Assembly (NCBI RefSeq): GCF_050624435.1 | Contig: NC_134535.1 | Span: forward strand, 126,901,731 to 126,965,730 | Reading direction: 5' to 3' | DNA from: Tenrec ecaudatus | Taxonomy: Eukaryota; Chordata; Mammalia; Afrosoricida; Tenrecidae | Length of the DNA stretch: 64,000 nt | Shown: piece by piece, positions 1 to 10,803 of the stretch | Layout of the letters: each line of letters starts with the position of its first letter | Position numbering within the stretch: the stretch's first letter is position 1 | Program-made: the position numbers and the translations under genes | The notes under the pieces: generated by a model | What the model saw: the letters and a program-made list of their open reading frames with translations, nothing else | Databases searched by the model: none | Told to the model about the DNA's origin: nothing

Positions 1-17
1 CAAACCTTTATCATAGC

Positions 18-98
18 AGACTGCCACGTCTTTCTGCCGCTGAGTCTCTTGGTGGGGTCCAACTGAGAGCTTTAACTACTGTACCACCAGGGCTTGCA
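18..98 (-). repeat. AfroSINE fragment
   Basis: The stretch ends in the reverse complement of the tRNA-like AfroSINE head (taccaccagggct on this strand). Only the 5' part of the SINE is present, and it is diverged. The family is confined to afrotherian mammals. Confidence 0.6.
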
Positions 99-110
99 TG
101 TAAAGCAGCT

Positions 111-589
111 CATCAATGTACAAAGTGATCAGTATATAGATTTCTCAACCAGCATGAGTTTCTAGGCTCCCCAATGGGGGAAGGTAATAAAACATCTTAC
201 TTGCTTATGCTGTGGCAGGCTGTTATGCTCCCTATTTCATATCTAACTTACCCCTCCCCAAACCTAAGCCCATGGAATGCATCGATGGACACAATAAACA
301 GATGCAATGATTTGGGTTAAGAGTGGTTATTTTAGTAATTTGTCCAAATTACAAGATTGCGTTGGGGATCTGGTCTAACTTTCTATCACACAGGAACCCC
401 CAACAAATCCCCGCTCCACCTTTCCGCCTCTCCGATTGCTTAATACCGAGTCTTACTGCCAATCCTCCGATTCTCAGCTGCCCACTGCCCGCTCCACACC
501 TGAGTCGAGCCCCTCACCAACCGATCCTCCGACTCAGACGATCGGACCTACGTGCAAGGGGCCCGGGAGAACACACACACACTCGGACT
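111..589. other. non-coding stretch, no gene recognised
   Basis: The sequence is AT-rich up to about 400, then becomes C-rich and rises in CpG content towards the promoter island. If NCAPD2 keeps its human arrangement, its untranslated first exon or first intron would fall here on the minus strand. I could not place an exon boundary. Confidence 0.4.
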
Positions 590-1360
590 GCACAATACTC
601 ACCAATCAGCGAGGAAGCTTTCTAGCGGGCAGAAAACTAACCAATGCCCTCCGGGCGGAAGCAAAAACCCGCCTTTCGATTCGGCGCCGAGCGAGCGAAG
701 CCACAACTGGGAGTTTAAATATCAACGGCTATAAAAGGACCAATCGCAACGTTCACTGGAGAAACCGGCCAATCACAGCAGAGGAGGCTGAGCGACGGGC
801 GCGCTGCCAAGGGGCGGGGCCTAGGGCCCAGCGCTGAGCCCGCCCCTCGGCTCCCCGGAGCTTCACCTCCGGCCGCGCCACGCGGCCTTCAGAGTTGACT
901 CTCCTCCGGGCGGGGCGCGGGAAGTGGACACTGCTAGGGTCCCAGAACAGTGGCCCACTCAGGGCCCCCCCCTGCAGGGAAGGAGGCAAATCGAGGCTGA
1001 GTTCAAAGGCTTGGGCGCTAATCCAATTTCCTTCTGCGTTATGTCCGACCGAGTTTCACGTTTCTGCTTCTAAAATGGGCTAAGAACAGAGTTGACGCCC
1101 GAAGACGATTAGGCGGCTCCGAGGAGAAGACTGCGTCCTTGAACACCCCGAAGCTCTAGGCTCCAGGACTCCGCTTTCCCTCACACTTAAGGCCCAAGAA
1201 ACCAGCAACGGGCGACCTCGCCGCCAAGCGCCGGCGGGCGGGGCGGCCGGAAGTGCTCGGGCAAGGGAGGCGTGCCGAGCGTTCGCGCGCCGGAAGCTGG
1301 TGGAGGGGGCGGGCCCTGCGCCCGGTGCTTTCTGGGAAAGCCAGGCTCACGATGGCTGCC
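590..1360. promoter_or_regulatory. CpG-island promoter region, probable MRPL51/NCAPD2 bidirectional promoter
   Basis: The stretch is GC- and CpG-rich. It holds four CCAAT boxes (602-606, 641-645, 740-744, 769-773), a TATA-like tataaaagg at 730-738, GC boxes near 812 and 1236, and two ETS-type CCGGAA cores near 1249 and 1291. MRPL51 starts just downstream on the plus strand. In human its divergent neighbour is NCAPD2 (condensin I subunit D2). Several CCAAT boxes are typical of NF-Y-driven G2/M genes, and ETS sites are typical of nuclear genes for mitochondrial proteins. Which half serves which gene is inference. No NCAPD2 exon was recognised. Confidence 0.65.
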
Positions 1361-1393
1361 TCTGCTCCCTGCCGGGAGTCAGGTCAGCCGTGA
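1352..1393 (+). other. upstream ORF in MRPL51 leader (13 codons)
   Basis: An ATG in a strong context (A at -3, G at +4) opens a 13-codon frame that closes with TGA at 1391-1393, 93 bases before the MRPL51 start. Whether it is transcribed depends on the start site, which cannot be fixed from sequence. A GT dinucleotide after cag at 1384 could also act as a splice donor, which would remove it. Confidence 0.35.
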
Positions 1394-1486
1394 CACGCTT
1401 CTCCTCCTTGTCTGAAGCCTGGAGGAATTCGCCCGGTCCTACCGTTTGCAGCCGTGCAGTGTGTCCTTGTAGGACAGACGAGAGCA

Positions 1487-2598
1487 ATGGCAGGCGCGCT
1501 CCCTTGGGGATTAGGCAGGAGCCTTTGGGGCTGGGTGCCCTTAGCCTGCAGAACCTTTTCTCTGGGTAAGTAGCTGATGGAGAAAGACGTCCCAAGAACC
1601 GCTTTCGCTAGGTGTCTCAGACTCATTCTTTCCCCCTCCGCTTCCTTAGGCGTTCCAGGATTGTCCCGCGTAAGAGTCACCCTCCCACCCCCTAAAGTCG
1701 TCGATCGTTGGAATGAGAGGAGGGCCTTGTTCGGGGTGTATGATAACATTGGGATCCTGGGTAAGACTTGACCCCCCCTATGGAACTCACAGTGGCTATT
1801 ACGCCATCGCGACTCATTTTTTTTCTAACCCATCCCCCCCGCCCCCGCGCCCGTTTAGTTAATACGGGAACCCAGGTGGTATAGTGGCTACCAGGTACAC
1901 TGCTAACTAGGTTCAAAACCACCAGCCACTCCTCCGGACAAAGAGGAGGCTTTCTAATCCCTAAAGAGTTACAGTGTTGGAGGCTCACAGGGACAGTTCT
2001 GTCCTGCTTTCCAGGGTCCGCTGAGTCGGAATGGATTCGGTGGCAGTGAGTTTGGGGTATTTGCGTGTGTGTTGTAGATAATGATGCTATATTCAACAGT
2101 AAGAACAAACAGGTATGTTTACGTTCTCGGTCTTCTGCGCTATTTTGAATGCTGAAGTGTTTAATCCAATAGCCCTTTCACTTAGCAAATGAAGAAACCA
2201 AAGGACAGATTTAAGTGACTTTTTTTACCCTCAAAGCTAGTAAATGGCAGTGTCAGAACCTGAACCCCAAGCCGTCTGACTCAGAGTCTTCCCTGGACTC
2301 TGTCTTAGTACTAAGGAAGGTACAACTGCCTATTAAAGTTTAGCTGGGCCAGGCTGTGTTCTCTTGTCTTGGAACTAATATGCTCTCCCACAATTACACA
2401 GGTGACTTTGAGAAACACCCCAAAGAACTGATCAAGGGCCCCAGATGGCTTCGAGGTTGGAAGGGGAATGAATTGCAACGTTGTATCAGAAAGAGGAAAA
2501 TGGTTGGGAATCGAATGTACCTTGATGACCTGCACAAGCTTAACAAACGCATCCGTTACCTTTACAAACATTTTAATCGGCACGGAAAATACCGGTAG
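1487..2598 (+). CDS. MRPL51: mitochondrial large ribosomal subunit protein mL51
   Basis: Three coding exons join in frame: 1487-1565, 1650-1760 and 2402-2598. The donors are GTAAG (1566) and GTAAGA (1761). The product is 128 residues, the same as human. It begins [10 protein letters not shown], a basic, hydrophobic mitochondrial targeting leader, and contains [38 protein letters not shown] and the basic C-terminus [12 protein letters not shown]. mL51 is a structural protein of the 39S mitoribosomal subunit with no enzymatic site. The start is chosen by match to the family leader and a good Kozak context. The second intron contains an AfroSINE. The gene heads away from the expected divergent neighbour NCAPD2, and the promoter has ETS sites typical of nuclear-encoded mitochondrial genes. 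The identity is certain from the near-identical protein. Confidence 0.97.
1869..2075 (+). repeat. AfroSINE in MRPL51 intron 2
   Basis: A near-full-length copy. It has a tRNA-like head (cccaggtggtatagtggcta), the B-box-like aggttcaaaacc, and the family's tail with gagtcggaatggattcggtggcagtgagtttgg shortened here to its recognisable core. It lies wholly inside the intron. Confidence 0.85.
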
Positions 2599-2694
2599 AA
2601 GAGAAAACGGAACTATGGAAGTGTACATTTCTATCACCTTGAATAAGGCAATAGTACATTTCTTTATGAAGGAAGAAAGGTGTGTGTTTTCTGC

Positions 2695-2700
2695 AATAAA
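2695..2700 (+). other. MRPL51 polyadenylation signal AATAAA
   Basis: A canonical AATAAA lies 97 bases after the stop codon. The GT-rich stretch that follows fits a downstream cleavage element. This gives a short 3' UTR of about 110-120 bases. Confidence 0.8.
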
Positions 2701-2765
2701 AGGGGTTTTGTTTGAAATCTCATATCCACAAACATTTCTAGTAGATGTTGCGTGTACTTAATTCA

Positions 2766-2880
2766 AGGAACCCTGGTGGCACTGGGGGTTAAATGTTGGC
2801 AGTTCAACCTAATCCCTGAGAGAAAGACGGGACTGCTATAGAGAGTCTCTAGGATATACTGAAAGTGGCAATTAAAACAA
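2766..2880 (+). repeat. AfroSINE, degraded
   Basis: Starts with the AfroSINE head (ggaaccctggtggcactggg), followed by a diverged body. It lies immediately downstream of MRPL51. Confidence 0.6.
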
Positions 2881-3210
2881 ATCATTTTATTAGGGGCTTA
2901 TACAACTCTTATAACAATCCATACTTCCATCCATTCTGTCAAGCACATTTGTTAGAGAGTGGCAATTTTTTATTACCCTGCAATTTTGTTTGTGAGATCC
3001 AGCCTCACATCTGGATGGGTCCTAAGGGACGGTTGTGGAATTGAAGGGAAGAAATTGAGAAACAGACACAAGTTTGGGGGTGCTCGCCGCCTCCTCCATG
3101 GCTTCAGGAGCCAGGTCCACGTAGAGAGAGGTAATGTATTCCCAACATCAACTAACATGTTATCGGGGCAGGCAAGTCCCCCGCCCCTAATTACAGGTTA
3201 CCTTATACCA

Positions 3211-3320
3211 TATATACTCGAGTGTAAGCCGAGTTTCAGCACATTTTTATATGCAGATTTTGTGGTAAAATTAGGTGCCTTGGCTGATAATTCAGGTCGG
3301 CTTATACTCGAGTGTATATA
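3211..3320. mobile_element. short inverted-repeat DNA transposon (MITE)
   Basis: About 110 bp with terminal inverted repeats. The left end reads tatatactcgagtgtaagcc and the right end is its reverse complement with a few changes. The interior is AT-rich and non-coding. TA at both edges would fit a Tc1/mariner-type target, but I cannot name the family. Confidence 0.6.
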
Positions 3321-4255
3321 GTATCCTTAGCCTGGAGGTCCTGGATTTCATTGGAGGAATAACCAACAGCAGTGCGGGGGCAGGGATAGGGGAGTGACTG
3401 TCCCCTGAGCCAGGAGAGCAATAGCACATGGCTGCTCCTATACCTGAATCTTTTGGCCTGATAGCAATCAGCCCTGTGCTTGTAAGAGGTAACTTTAAGG
3501 CGCCACTATTATGGGAAGATATTGTGGGCAACAATATTAATTTTGAGAATGTGATTGGGACTCATCTCTAACTCAAAAGTGTGAAGACCTCACTCCGTCT
3601 AGAATCCTGGCCTGCCAGGCTTCTTAAAATATCAAAATAAAAAATTCATCCGCATACACTCTTCCCGTTCCTCAGTTTCCCACACTTGTTAAGTTAAATC
3701 TGTTTCTGAACGCCCCTTCGTAATGGAATGGAATGCAGTAGACGAATGCAACTGTATTCTTGCACTACATTTTGGAGCTGGTAACAAGGAAAACAGTATA
3801 AAATATCTCCCCTCATGTGCTTCCTAGTTAGGAATATAAAAGTTATATCCTCACATATATACTTTACTATGGCAACAGATAGCCTATGAAGAGTATAGGT
3901 GGATGACTCCTAAACCTGACTGGGCAGCAGTTTGCCACTTGAAAGACTGGTCCTAACCCCCAAAGATTGATTCAGGTAGCTGGACTGACTCTTGAGCAGT
4001 GGTTTTGAAAAAAAACACAAAAAAACACAAAATGAAATTTTAAAATTATGGTATGCAGATGCAAGGTTTTCACAGCTATGTGTATTTTATAACATCAGAG
4101 GCAGCCATTATTACAGATTTCTTGTAATCTTTCTGTATGTTCATGTGCAAGGGCCTCTGATGACATAAGCATTGGGTTAACTGCAAGATTGGTACAAACC
4201 CTCCTGGTTCCTTGGGGGAGAGATGAGCTATTATCTCATCCCCCTACACGCACAT

Positions 4256-4289
<34 letters not shown>

Positions 4290-4709
4290 TACCCACTCCC
4301 TCCCTGGCCTGTAGTGCTTTTCATCCTACTTCATCCCATTAGGACAGGTTAGTTGGGTCTGAGAGTACATAGCTTCCACCCCAAAGATTTTCTTTTTATC
4401 AACTTGGTCAAAAAAAAGACCCTGTAAGGTCCAGTATGTCATTTTCTACATGCATTGCCTTCATTGAAGGTCCCTGAGTGGTACAATTCAGTTGTACTTG
4501 GATACCAATCTACCCAGTATCACCATGAAAGAGCGGCGATCTACCCAGCACCACCGTGAAAGAACGGTCTGGGGATCTGCTTCCACAAAGATTACAAATA
4601 AACCCAGTAGTAATTCCATCCACCTGTGGACAGTTGATTGTCCACAATGGGTCAGAGTCCATTAAGTAAGTCTCTTTAATAACTGATGCTGGCAAAGTTG
4701 GATGTCCAT
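3321..4709. other. non-coding intergenic sequence
   Basis: No gene recognised. There is a (CA)n run at about 4258-4286 and A-rich low-complexity sequence near 4008-4031. The rest is unassigned, AT-rich and probably old repeat. Confidence 0.5.
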
Positions 4710-5340
4710 ACCTCACACCGTATACAAAAATTAACTCAATGTGATGTAGCTCTAAATGTCAAATCTAAAACTAAAGTTCATAGGAGAAAGTAGACATATG
4801 TAGACTTGTAAAGAGCAGTCTAGGTAATCTAGACTATGCACTACATAGCTAGGCCTTAGTAAAAATTAATTCTTTATTAAATCTATGATGATTGTGATGA
4901 TTAACCATTAGATGCAACTCAAAATGACAATTTGATATCTCTGGTTATAATGGCAGTGATTAAAAAACAAAAATAAATGCTGGTGAGACTTGGGAAATTG
5001 GAAGTCATACACTGCTGGTGGGACTGCAAAACAGTACATTCACTATTGGAAACAATAAGATGCCGATTTCCCTTGTATATCCTAAAAAAGGAAGGACTGT
5101 GACATGATTAGCTGATTAGACACATTCACATCCATGTGCATTGCAGCAACATTCACAATGGCAAAAAAAGATGAAAGCAACCTAAATATGGGCTGAATGG
5201 ATAAACAGTTTGTAGTGCATACATTCAATGAGATATTACACAAATAATAAGTTCATGGTACATCTTAAATCACGGCTGAATTTGGAGGAATTTTGTTGAG
5301 TGGAATAAGTCAATTACAAAGGAACATGTGAGACCGCCAC
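4710..5340 (+). mobile_element. L1 LINE fragment (ORF2 end and 3' part)
   Basis: The typical L1 phrases are present on the plus strand: end-of-ORF2 sequence (acaaaaattaactcaa near 4725), then the tail region with ctgctggtgggactgcaaaa, ggatatcctaaa-like, and ggctgaatggataaacag. It is heavily diverged, so it is an old copy. Confidence 0.7.
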
Positions 5341-5386
5341 TGTAAAAAGTCAAGGGTAGACTTAACATGCAGAAAGAAACAAGTCT

Positions 5387-5504
5387 AGAAAAAAATGATT
5401 AGGGCAAAGACTGTACAGATGTGCTTTATACAATTGATGTATGTATATATATGAACTGTGAAAAGAATTGTATGAGCCCCAATAAATTGTTAAAATTAAA
5501 AAAA
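5387..5504 (+). mobile_element. 118-bp LINE-A 3'-end retroposon with 14-bp target duplication
   Basis: Only the last ~118 bases of the RTE-like LINE-A family are present (gtatgagccccaataaa then A-rich tail). It is flanked by perfect copies of aaagaaacaagtct at 5373-5386 and 5505-5518. The duplication shows target-primed insertion of a very short template. Confidence 0.8.
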
Positions 5505-5764
5505 AAAGAAACAAGTCTGGTTCCCGGGAAGGAAAGAGAGAATCACTAACTGATACACAGAGGTTGATCATTATAGGGAGGGGAGGGCAATACACCGAAT
5601 GGGAGAAGTTAGTACAATGCTACCCAGGTTCAAGAAGGTCGGCGGTGTGCAAGAACAAAGTAACCACAGTAAGTGCTGTTAACATACACAATCCTGCAGG
5701 GCTGTGAGTAGATAGGTACATCTGTATGTTACGGTGAGGGAGGTCATTTGGGAGTGCACCCACG

Positions 5765-6360
5765 CACATATGTGTCGCTGCAAAATCAGGAACGTTTAGT
5801 AAAGAAACATCAAAATGAAATGGTTGTTTCTCAACATAGTCCCCATAGAGGTCTCTCCACTTCTGAAGGTGTTTCCATCTCTAATCTGTCCCAGAGAATT
5901 CTGTACTCTAAAGTCTATGCTAGGTGAAAACAGTTTGGGCATCCTTGAGGGACTCAAATAGGTTCCTTTTAAGTGTTCTTTGAGTTTGGGAACCAAAAGC
6001 GTCTCTAAAGGCAGGATCAGGGTTACAAGGTAGATGAAGTAAGGTTTCCCAGTGAAATTCTCATACAAGAGCCTGTGCTACCCTGGAAGATTGAGTAGGT
6101 GCATTGTCGTGAAGGGGGAAAAATTACTCAGTGAAATGTTTCTGGTCTTTTCCTCACTGGTGCAGTTTTCAATTTTCTTAAAACTTCATACTAAGCCCTG
6201 TGATTGTCCTGGGTCCTCTGAAAAAGCATCTGTCAAGATTCTCCCTTTGGAAGCCCCTCAAAATTGTTGCCATACCCTTCTTAGCTGACCTCTCTGTCAC
6301 GAATGAACTGGCCCAGTGGTTCCCCTTAGTAGCTGCAGTTTTGACTGGACCTTTTTTATG
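5765..6360 (-). mobile_element. mariner-type DNA transposon remnant
   Basis: Read on the minus strand, this holds the C-terminal half of a mariner transposase. It includes the HDNAP catalytic-aspartate motif (complement of gtgcattgtcgtg near 6100) and PKLKEHLKGT (near 5965). Frames are broken. Mariner elements move by cut and paste. Confidence 0.7.
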
Positions 6361-6490
6361 TGTGTGTGAGATATTCTAAGAAGACTAAGAAGTGCATTCC
6401 TGAGAGAACTTGTCTGCAACCATCCATGATCATAATTACATGTTTAAAAACATTTTGGGATCATCTATGAACAGAAGCCTTAGCAATGCT
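6355..6490 (+). repeat. unclassified repeat, copy 1 of 3
   Basis: A stretch of about 135 bases that recurs at 53790-53935 and 59545-59690. Shared landmarks are cttgtctgca, the atgtttaaa/catctttaaa core and agcaatac/agcaatgc at the end. It does not resemble AfroSINE or the LINE tails here. Confidence 0.5.
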
Positions 6491-6524
6491 TTTTTACTTA
6501 CTGTGTATATGGGTATAACTTTTA

Positions 6525-6740
6525 AAAAATCAAACTCATTGCCAATGAGTCATTGCCAACTCATAGCAACCCTATAGGACAGGGTAGACCTGCCCCTGTG
6601 AGTTTTGGAGACTAACATTTTTTTTTGAAACTAACTTCATGGTAAGAGAAAGCTTTGTCTTTCTCCCAAGGAGCTGCTGGTGATTTCAAACTGCTGACCT
6701 TGCAGTTAGCAAGTAACTGGTACACCACCAGGGCTCTGGA
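6525..6740 (-). repeat. AfroSINE
   Basis: Reverse-complement AfroSINE: actcatagcaaccctatagg, then the tail-to-head order ending gtacaccaccagggctct. Confidence 0.8.
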
Positions 6741-7009
6741 CTTTTGTGGGTATGGTTATAGATATTTATAGATATTTGTGAATGCAGAGTGTATACTTAT
6801 ATGAAGGAGCTTCAATAAGTTTGTGGAAAATTTTATTATCATTCAATTCCATTTCTCCATAAAAAAAAACACAACAACCCTCAGATATTTAAAAGTGTAC
6901 ATGGGGGCCAGAGTTAAATAAATTACTTAGACATTGAGACTAAACTACTGGACCTGAAGACTACAACCTCATAGCTATAGTGTTATACATCCTAGTCTAA
7001 AGCGATGAC

Positions 7010-7190
7010 TTGGTAAAGTGAGTTACATGTGGGGCTGCTACCTGCGAGGTTGGCAGTTCGAAACTACCAGCTGTTCTGCAGTAGAACGATAAAGCTTTTT
7101 GCTAGGGTCAAGATGTATAGTCTTGGGAACCAAAAGGGGCAGTTGTACTCTGTTGTAGAGTCACTGTGAGTCAGACTTGATAGCAAAGGG
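7010..7190 (+). repeat. AfroSINE inside LINE-C
   Basis: Diverged AfroSINE in the plus orientation (ggcagttcgaaactaccag; cactgtgagtcagacttga). Confidence 0.7.
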
Positions 7191-7679
7191 AGAGAGGGAG
7201 ACATCAGGTCTGAGGGGTAGTATCTGGGGGTCTTAAAAGCTTGCCAACAACAACAACAAAAAGCCAGTGGCCATTTAAGAAACAACTATTGGTCTCTTCT
7301 GACAAGTAAATAAAACAAAAAACTCAAGGGCGCAATTAATCCAAAGGACTAATGGTCCCTATGAGCTACAGTCTCCTCTACCTGAGATCAGAACTAGATG
7401 GTGTCTGGTTACCACTACTACCCAGGATGTCTGGGTTCCCAATAGAAGGTCTCAGTTAAGGTGGGTAGGAAATGTAAACCAAAATTCAAACAAATCATAA
7501 TGAAGATGGAGAGTCTGGAGGAAGCCCGAGACTGGTCCACTGACAACCTTCTAACCGGGAGCTGGAGACACTCCCAGAGGCCACCCCCTCGACCACGCGG
7601 TAGACAGGGCTGTAAAATCAGCAATAACATCCGTGAAGAATGTGCTTCTTAGAACAATCATGTGAAACCAAAAGGGCAA

Positions 7680-8795
7680 TGTGGCAGTTACATAATCTAC
7701 TGTCAACTTGAGTGAAGGGGTGGAGTCTAGCCTGTCAATCAGGTCATAGCCAATCAGGCCTTGGTTTGGGCATGGCCTTTTGAAGAGTCTGGAACTCCTG
7801 TCTTCCTTCCTGGAGGGGGGACACACACTCTCCCTGCCAGATGCCAGGTGAAGCCAGCCCCTAACACACCATCATGGGTCCAGTAGGTGCAATTGTACAG
7901 CAATAATAAGATTATAGTAAAGTCATAGAAAGCATGAGAGAGAGAAATGAGAAATAATGGGGTCAGACACATTTCATGGTAGCAGTGTTCACTTCAGCCC
8001 CGCATGGAGGTCCACGTGGAGAGAGAGAGAGATTTATTGCTAACCAAGGCTTTTATATTCTCTGGGAATATGCAAGCCCCCTAATTCCAGGTAAAGGCAT
8101 ATGTCACAGGAAGGGGTTGTGCTATAGGTAATGCAGTAATGGGAAGGGGTGATCTAGGGGTATCCACATGATAGGAAGAGGAATAGGAAGAGGAGGGATT
8201 GGGTATATATGTGGCAAGATGGGCGGATCCTAGCTACAGGATGGCAGCCTTGACCTGTTCCCTGGCTCAACTGATAGAGACCATTATCAGTAGGGTGTGA
8301 ACTCCACCTACAGGAACCAAATCATGACTGCAGGCCTGTCCATTGTCCTTAACAACAGGGAGTAGGGGCTACTGCAGTCTGGCAACTGATCACCCTCAGG
8401 GAGGATGCCTGTAAGCATCTGACCTCCCCCCACAGCCAGACATTCCTGTTGACAAGCCACATAAAGATACCCTGGAGCCAGAGCCCTCGAGCTGGAGAAG
8501 CCATGTGGAGACCCCTGCCAGCGCTGAGATGCTTCCACCACCACTGGCTCCACAAGACTTTCCACCCACTGGCCTGTGATCTCCCTGCATTTGGCGTCAT
8601 TGCATGTGCTGCCTGAGTCTGAAGAGGAATTTACAGACTGGTATCAGACATATGGACTAATATCAGACTTATGGACTTGATCTGGACTGGGCTGAGATGT
8701 TTTCTTAATTTACAATTACTCTTTAGATGAAGCTCTTCCTTATACACATACCAGTGTCTGCACATTTGTTTCTCTAGTCAACCCGGACTAACACA
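7680..8795 (+). mobile_element. ERVL-type (MLT2-like) solo LTR, fossil
   Basis: Begins tgtggcagttac and ends gactaacaca, as MLT2-type ERVL LTRs do. It is flanked by 5-bp duplications ggcaa at 7675-7679 and 8796-8800, the size expected for ERVL. It contains a younger LTR at 7842-8434. It is a non-coding fossil. Confidence 0.8.
7842..8434 (-). mobile_element. solo LTR with 6-bp duplication, family X, nested in ERVL LTR
   Basis: A 593-bp LTR in minus orientation (minus-strand ends TGTGGGGGG and GCTTCACCTGGCA). It is flanked by gccaga at 7836-7841 and 8435-8440. A 6-bp duplication fits class II (ERVK-like) elements, but the family name is unassigned. Relatives lie at 10804-11070, 17026-17696, 26243-26945 and 52925-53531. 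Confidence 0.8.
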
Positions 8796-9029
8796 GGCAA
8801 CGTTTGCCAAAACCACAGATGAGAAGGCAGAGGGGAACTGAATGAATGGGAGATCAAATGAAGGGGGATGAGGAACTCTGGGAGGAAATGGAAGAATGTT
8901 GACACAAATGTGGGGATTATAACCAACGTCAGGGGGCGATTTATGTGTTAATTATTGGTTAGAAAATGAATTTGCTATGTCAACTTTTACTTAAAGCACA
9001 ATAAAATCTAAAAAACGGAAAAGGAAAAG

Positions 9030-9105
9030 ATGGCCAAGAAAAACCTGCGCGGTCGTTCTGTTCCGTCACATGGGGCTGCATTGAGTCAGAATCAGCTAAG
9101 GGTTA
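9030..9105 (+). repeat. AfroSINE tail fragment
   Basis: Only the tail half is visible (cattgagtcagaatcagcta). Confidence 0.5.
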
Positions 9106-9659
9106 TTCTAAATTGTCTTCCTGGTTCCTATGTTTGCCAAAGCACATCTTTAAGTAGTCTACTTAGAAAGAAAGTTAAGATTCTTGACACCTTACATATC
9201 TGAGAAATGTCTTCTGCCCTTATCCTTTACTGATAATGTGTCCCGTATAGAATTCCAGGTTAATAACTTTTCTTCTTGCCTTATTGCCTTCTCTCTTCTG
9301 ATATTATGCTGAAAAGTCAGATGCCATTCAGATTCTCATTCTCTCTTTTAATTCTCTCTTTCTGAAAGCTTTTAGGATCTTCTCTTTCTCATCAATAGAC
9401 TGAGCCATTACAAAGATGTGTCTTGATGTGATTCATTTTCTCTCACTGTGCAGGGAACCTAGTGTACTTTTAAAAAAGGAGTGATTCACTCCAGAGGAAA
9501 ATTCTTTTATTTATTTGAAAACCAGTCTGATGTACACACACTTCCTCTTCCTCTCTCACCATCATTTTCTCTAATTAGAACTCCTTTAGTCACACATGGG
9601 ACTATATAGTGTGAGGATCTAATTTTCTTTCTTATTTCCTCTTATCTGTATTTCTATTA
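9106..9659. other. AT-rich intergenic sequence
   Basis: No gene, RNA or recognised repeat. T/C-rich with many ttctct runs; possibly an old, unrecognisable L1. Confidence 0.4.
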
Positions 9660-9850
9660 AGTAGTCCTGCTGGCTCATTGGGCTGCTAGCCACAAGGTCA
9701 GAGGTTTGAAACCACCAACTGCTCCTCCAGAGAGAGTTGAGGCTTTCTACTCACTTAGAGAGTGATCGTGTCGGAAACCCACAGGAGCAGTTCTGCCCCA
9801 GCCTAGAGGGTCGCTGTGAGCGCCAACGAACTTGCAGTGAGTTTGAGCAT
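9660..9850 (+). repeat. AfroSINE
   Basis: Plus-strand copy with head (gtagtcctgctggctcattg), middle gaaaccaccaactgctcc, and tail gggtcgctgtgagcg. Confidence 0.75.
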
Positions 9851-10544
9851 TTGGATATTTCTGTTGGCTCTTGCTTCTGGCACCTTATCGCTTATTGTTT
9901 TCATTTCTTGACCACAAATTCATGTGTCTTGGCACTGCATCTGTGGAAATTTCCTAAGGTCCAGACTGAGGATGAGTTCACCCAGAACGATTTTCTTTGC
10001 TTGTGTCCTATGCTGGTGGCAGTGTTGACCCCGAGCCACATTCAATTCTTGTCGTTTCCTTTTTAGGATCAACAAGGAATTCAGGCAGAAAAACCACAGG
10101 ATTAGCTTATGGTTATACATTCTTTGCAAGAATTAAAAAAACAAAATTCTCTTGTAGGCATTTAGGCTTCAGATGAGTTCTTTTCTCTGCAGGCCTGTGG
10201 GGGTGATGTAGATGCTAGCACTTTTGTTGGTTGTTGTTATTAATCCATTTATTTATTTATGATGCTAGCATGCTTTTAATCTACTCTTATTTGAGAATGT
10301 AGCCCTTTGGAGTCTCAGCTGCATAGTGTGAGCCTTTCATCAGATTTCCAACTTAGGACAGGCCCTGGACTTTCTCCTCTGTGCCACAGAGGCGCTCAGC
10401 TCAAATCCAAAGAGTCAGCAAATTCAATGTGTTAGCAGGGGGTGTTTCTGCCACAGGCAAAAGGGGCTTTCGTGCTCAGCTTAGACACCAGCTCTCACTT
10501 CAGTTGTATCATTATATAGTCTTTACTTTCTTGGCAACTTATGA
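9851..10544. other. intergenic sequence, nothing recognised
   Basis: No coding similarity seen. The open frame at 9737-10066 begins in the AfroSINE and has no family resemblance. Confidence 0.4.
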
Positions 10545-10803
10545 ATACATTTAAAAATGCTTTGAAACAACCCAGAATAGCTAAGACAATTTCAAGAAGA
10601 ACAGAGGGGTAGGACTCCCTTCCCCATGTTACCACTTACTCTATATTGCTACAGTAATCCAGACAATCTAGCACTGGCAGAAGGATGAATGTAGGGAAAT
10701 AGGACGAAATAGAAGCCTGAATAAAGGTTCAAAAGCAACAGAGAAGGAGTCTTTTAACAAACAGCACTGGTGCAATTAGACATTAATGTAGATACTACCC
10801 ACC

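Larger units (their letters stand above)
6935..9012 (+). mobile_element. LINE-C 3' region, split by nested LTRs
   Basis: Left part 6935-7679 and right part 8796-9012 belong together. The left has the afrotherian LINE phrase ggtctcttctgacaagtaa and the right ends in ttaaagcacaataaaatc. The two are separated by an ERVL-type LTR flanked by ggcaa duplications. An AfroSINE lies inside the left part at 7010-7190. I name the family LINE-C only for bookkeeping; its clade is not certain. Confidence 0.6.

Noticed and set aside
1869-2075. tRNA-like promoter boxes
   Set aside because: They belong to AfroSINE heads; no complete cloverleaf tRNA gene is present.
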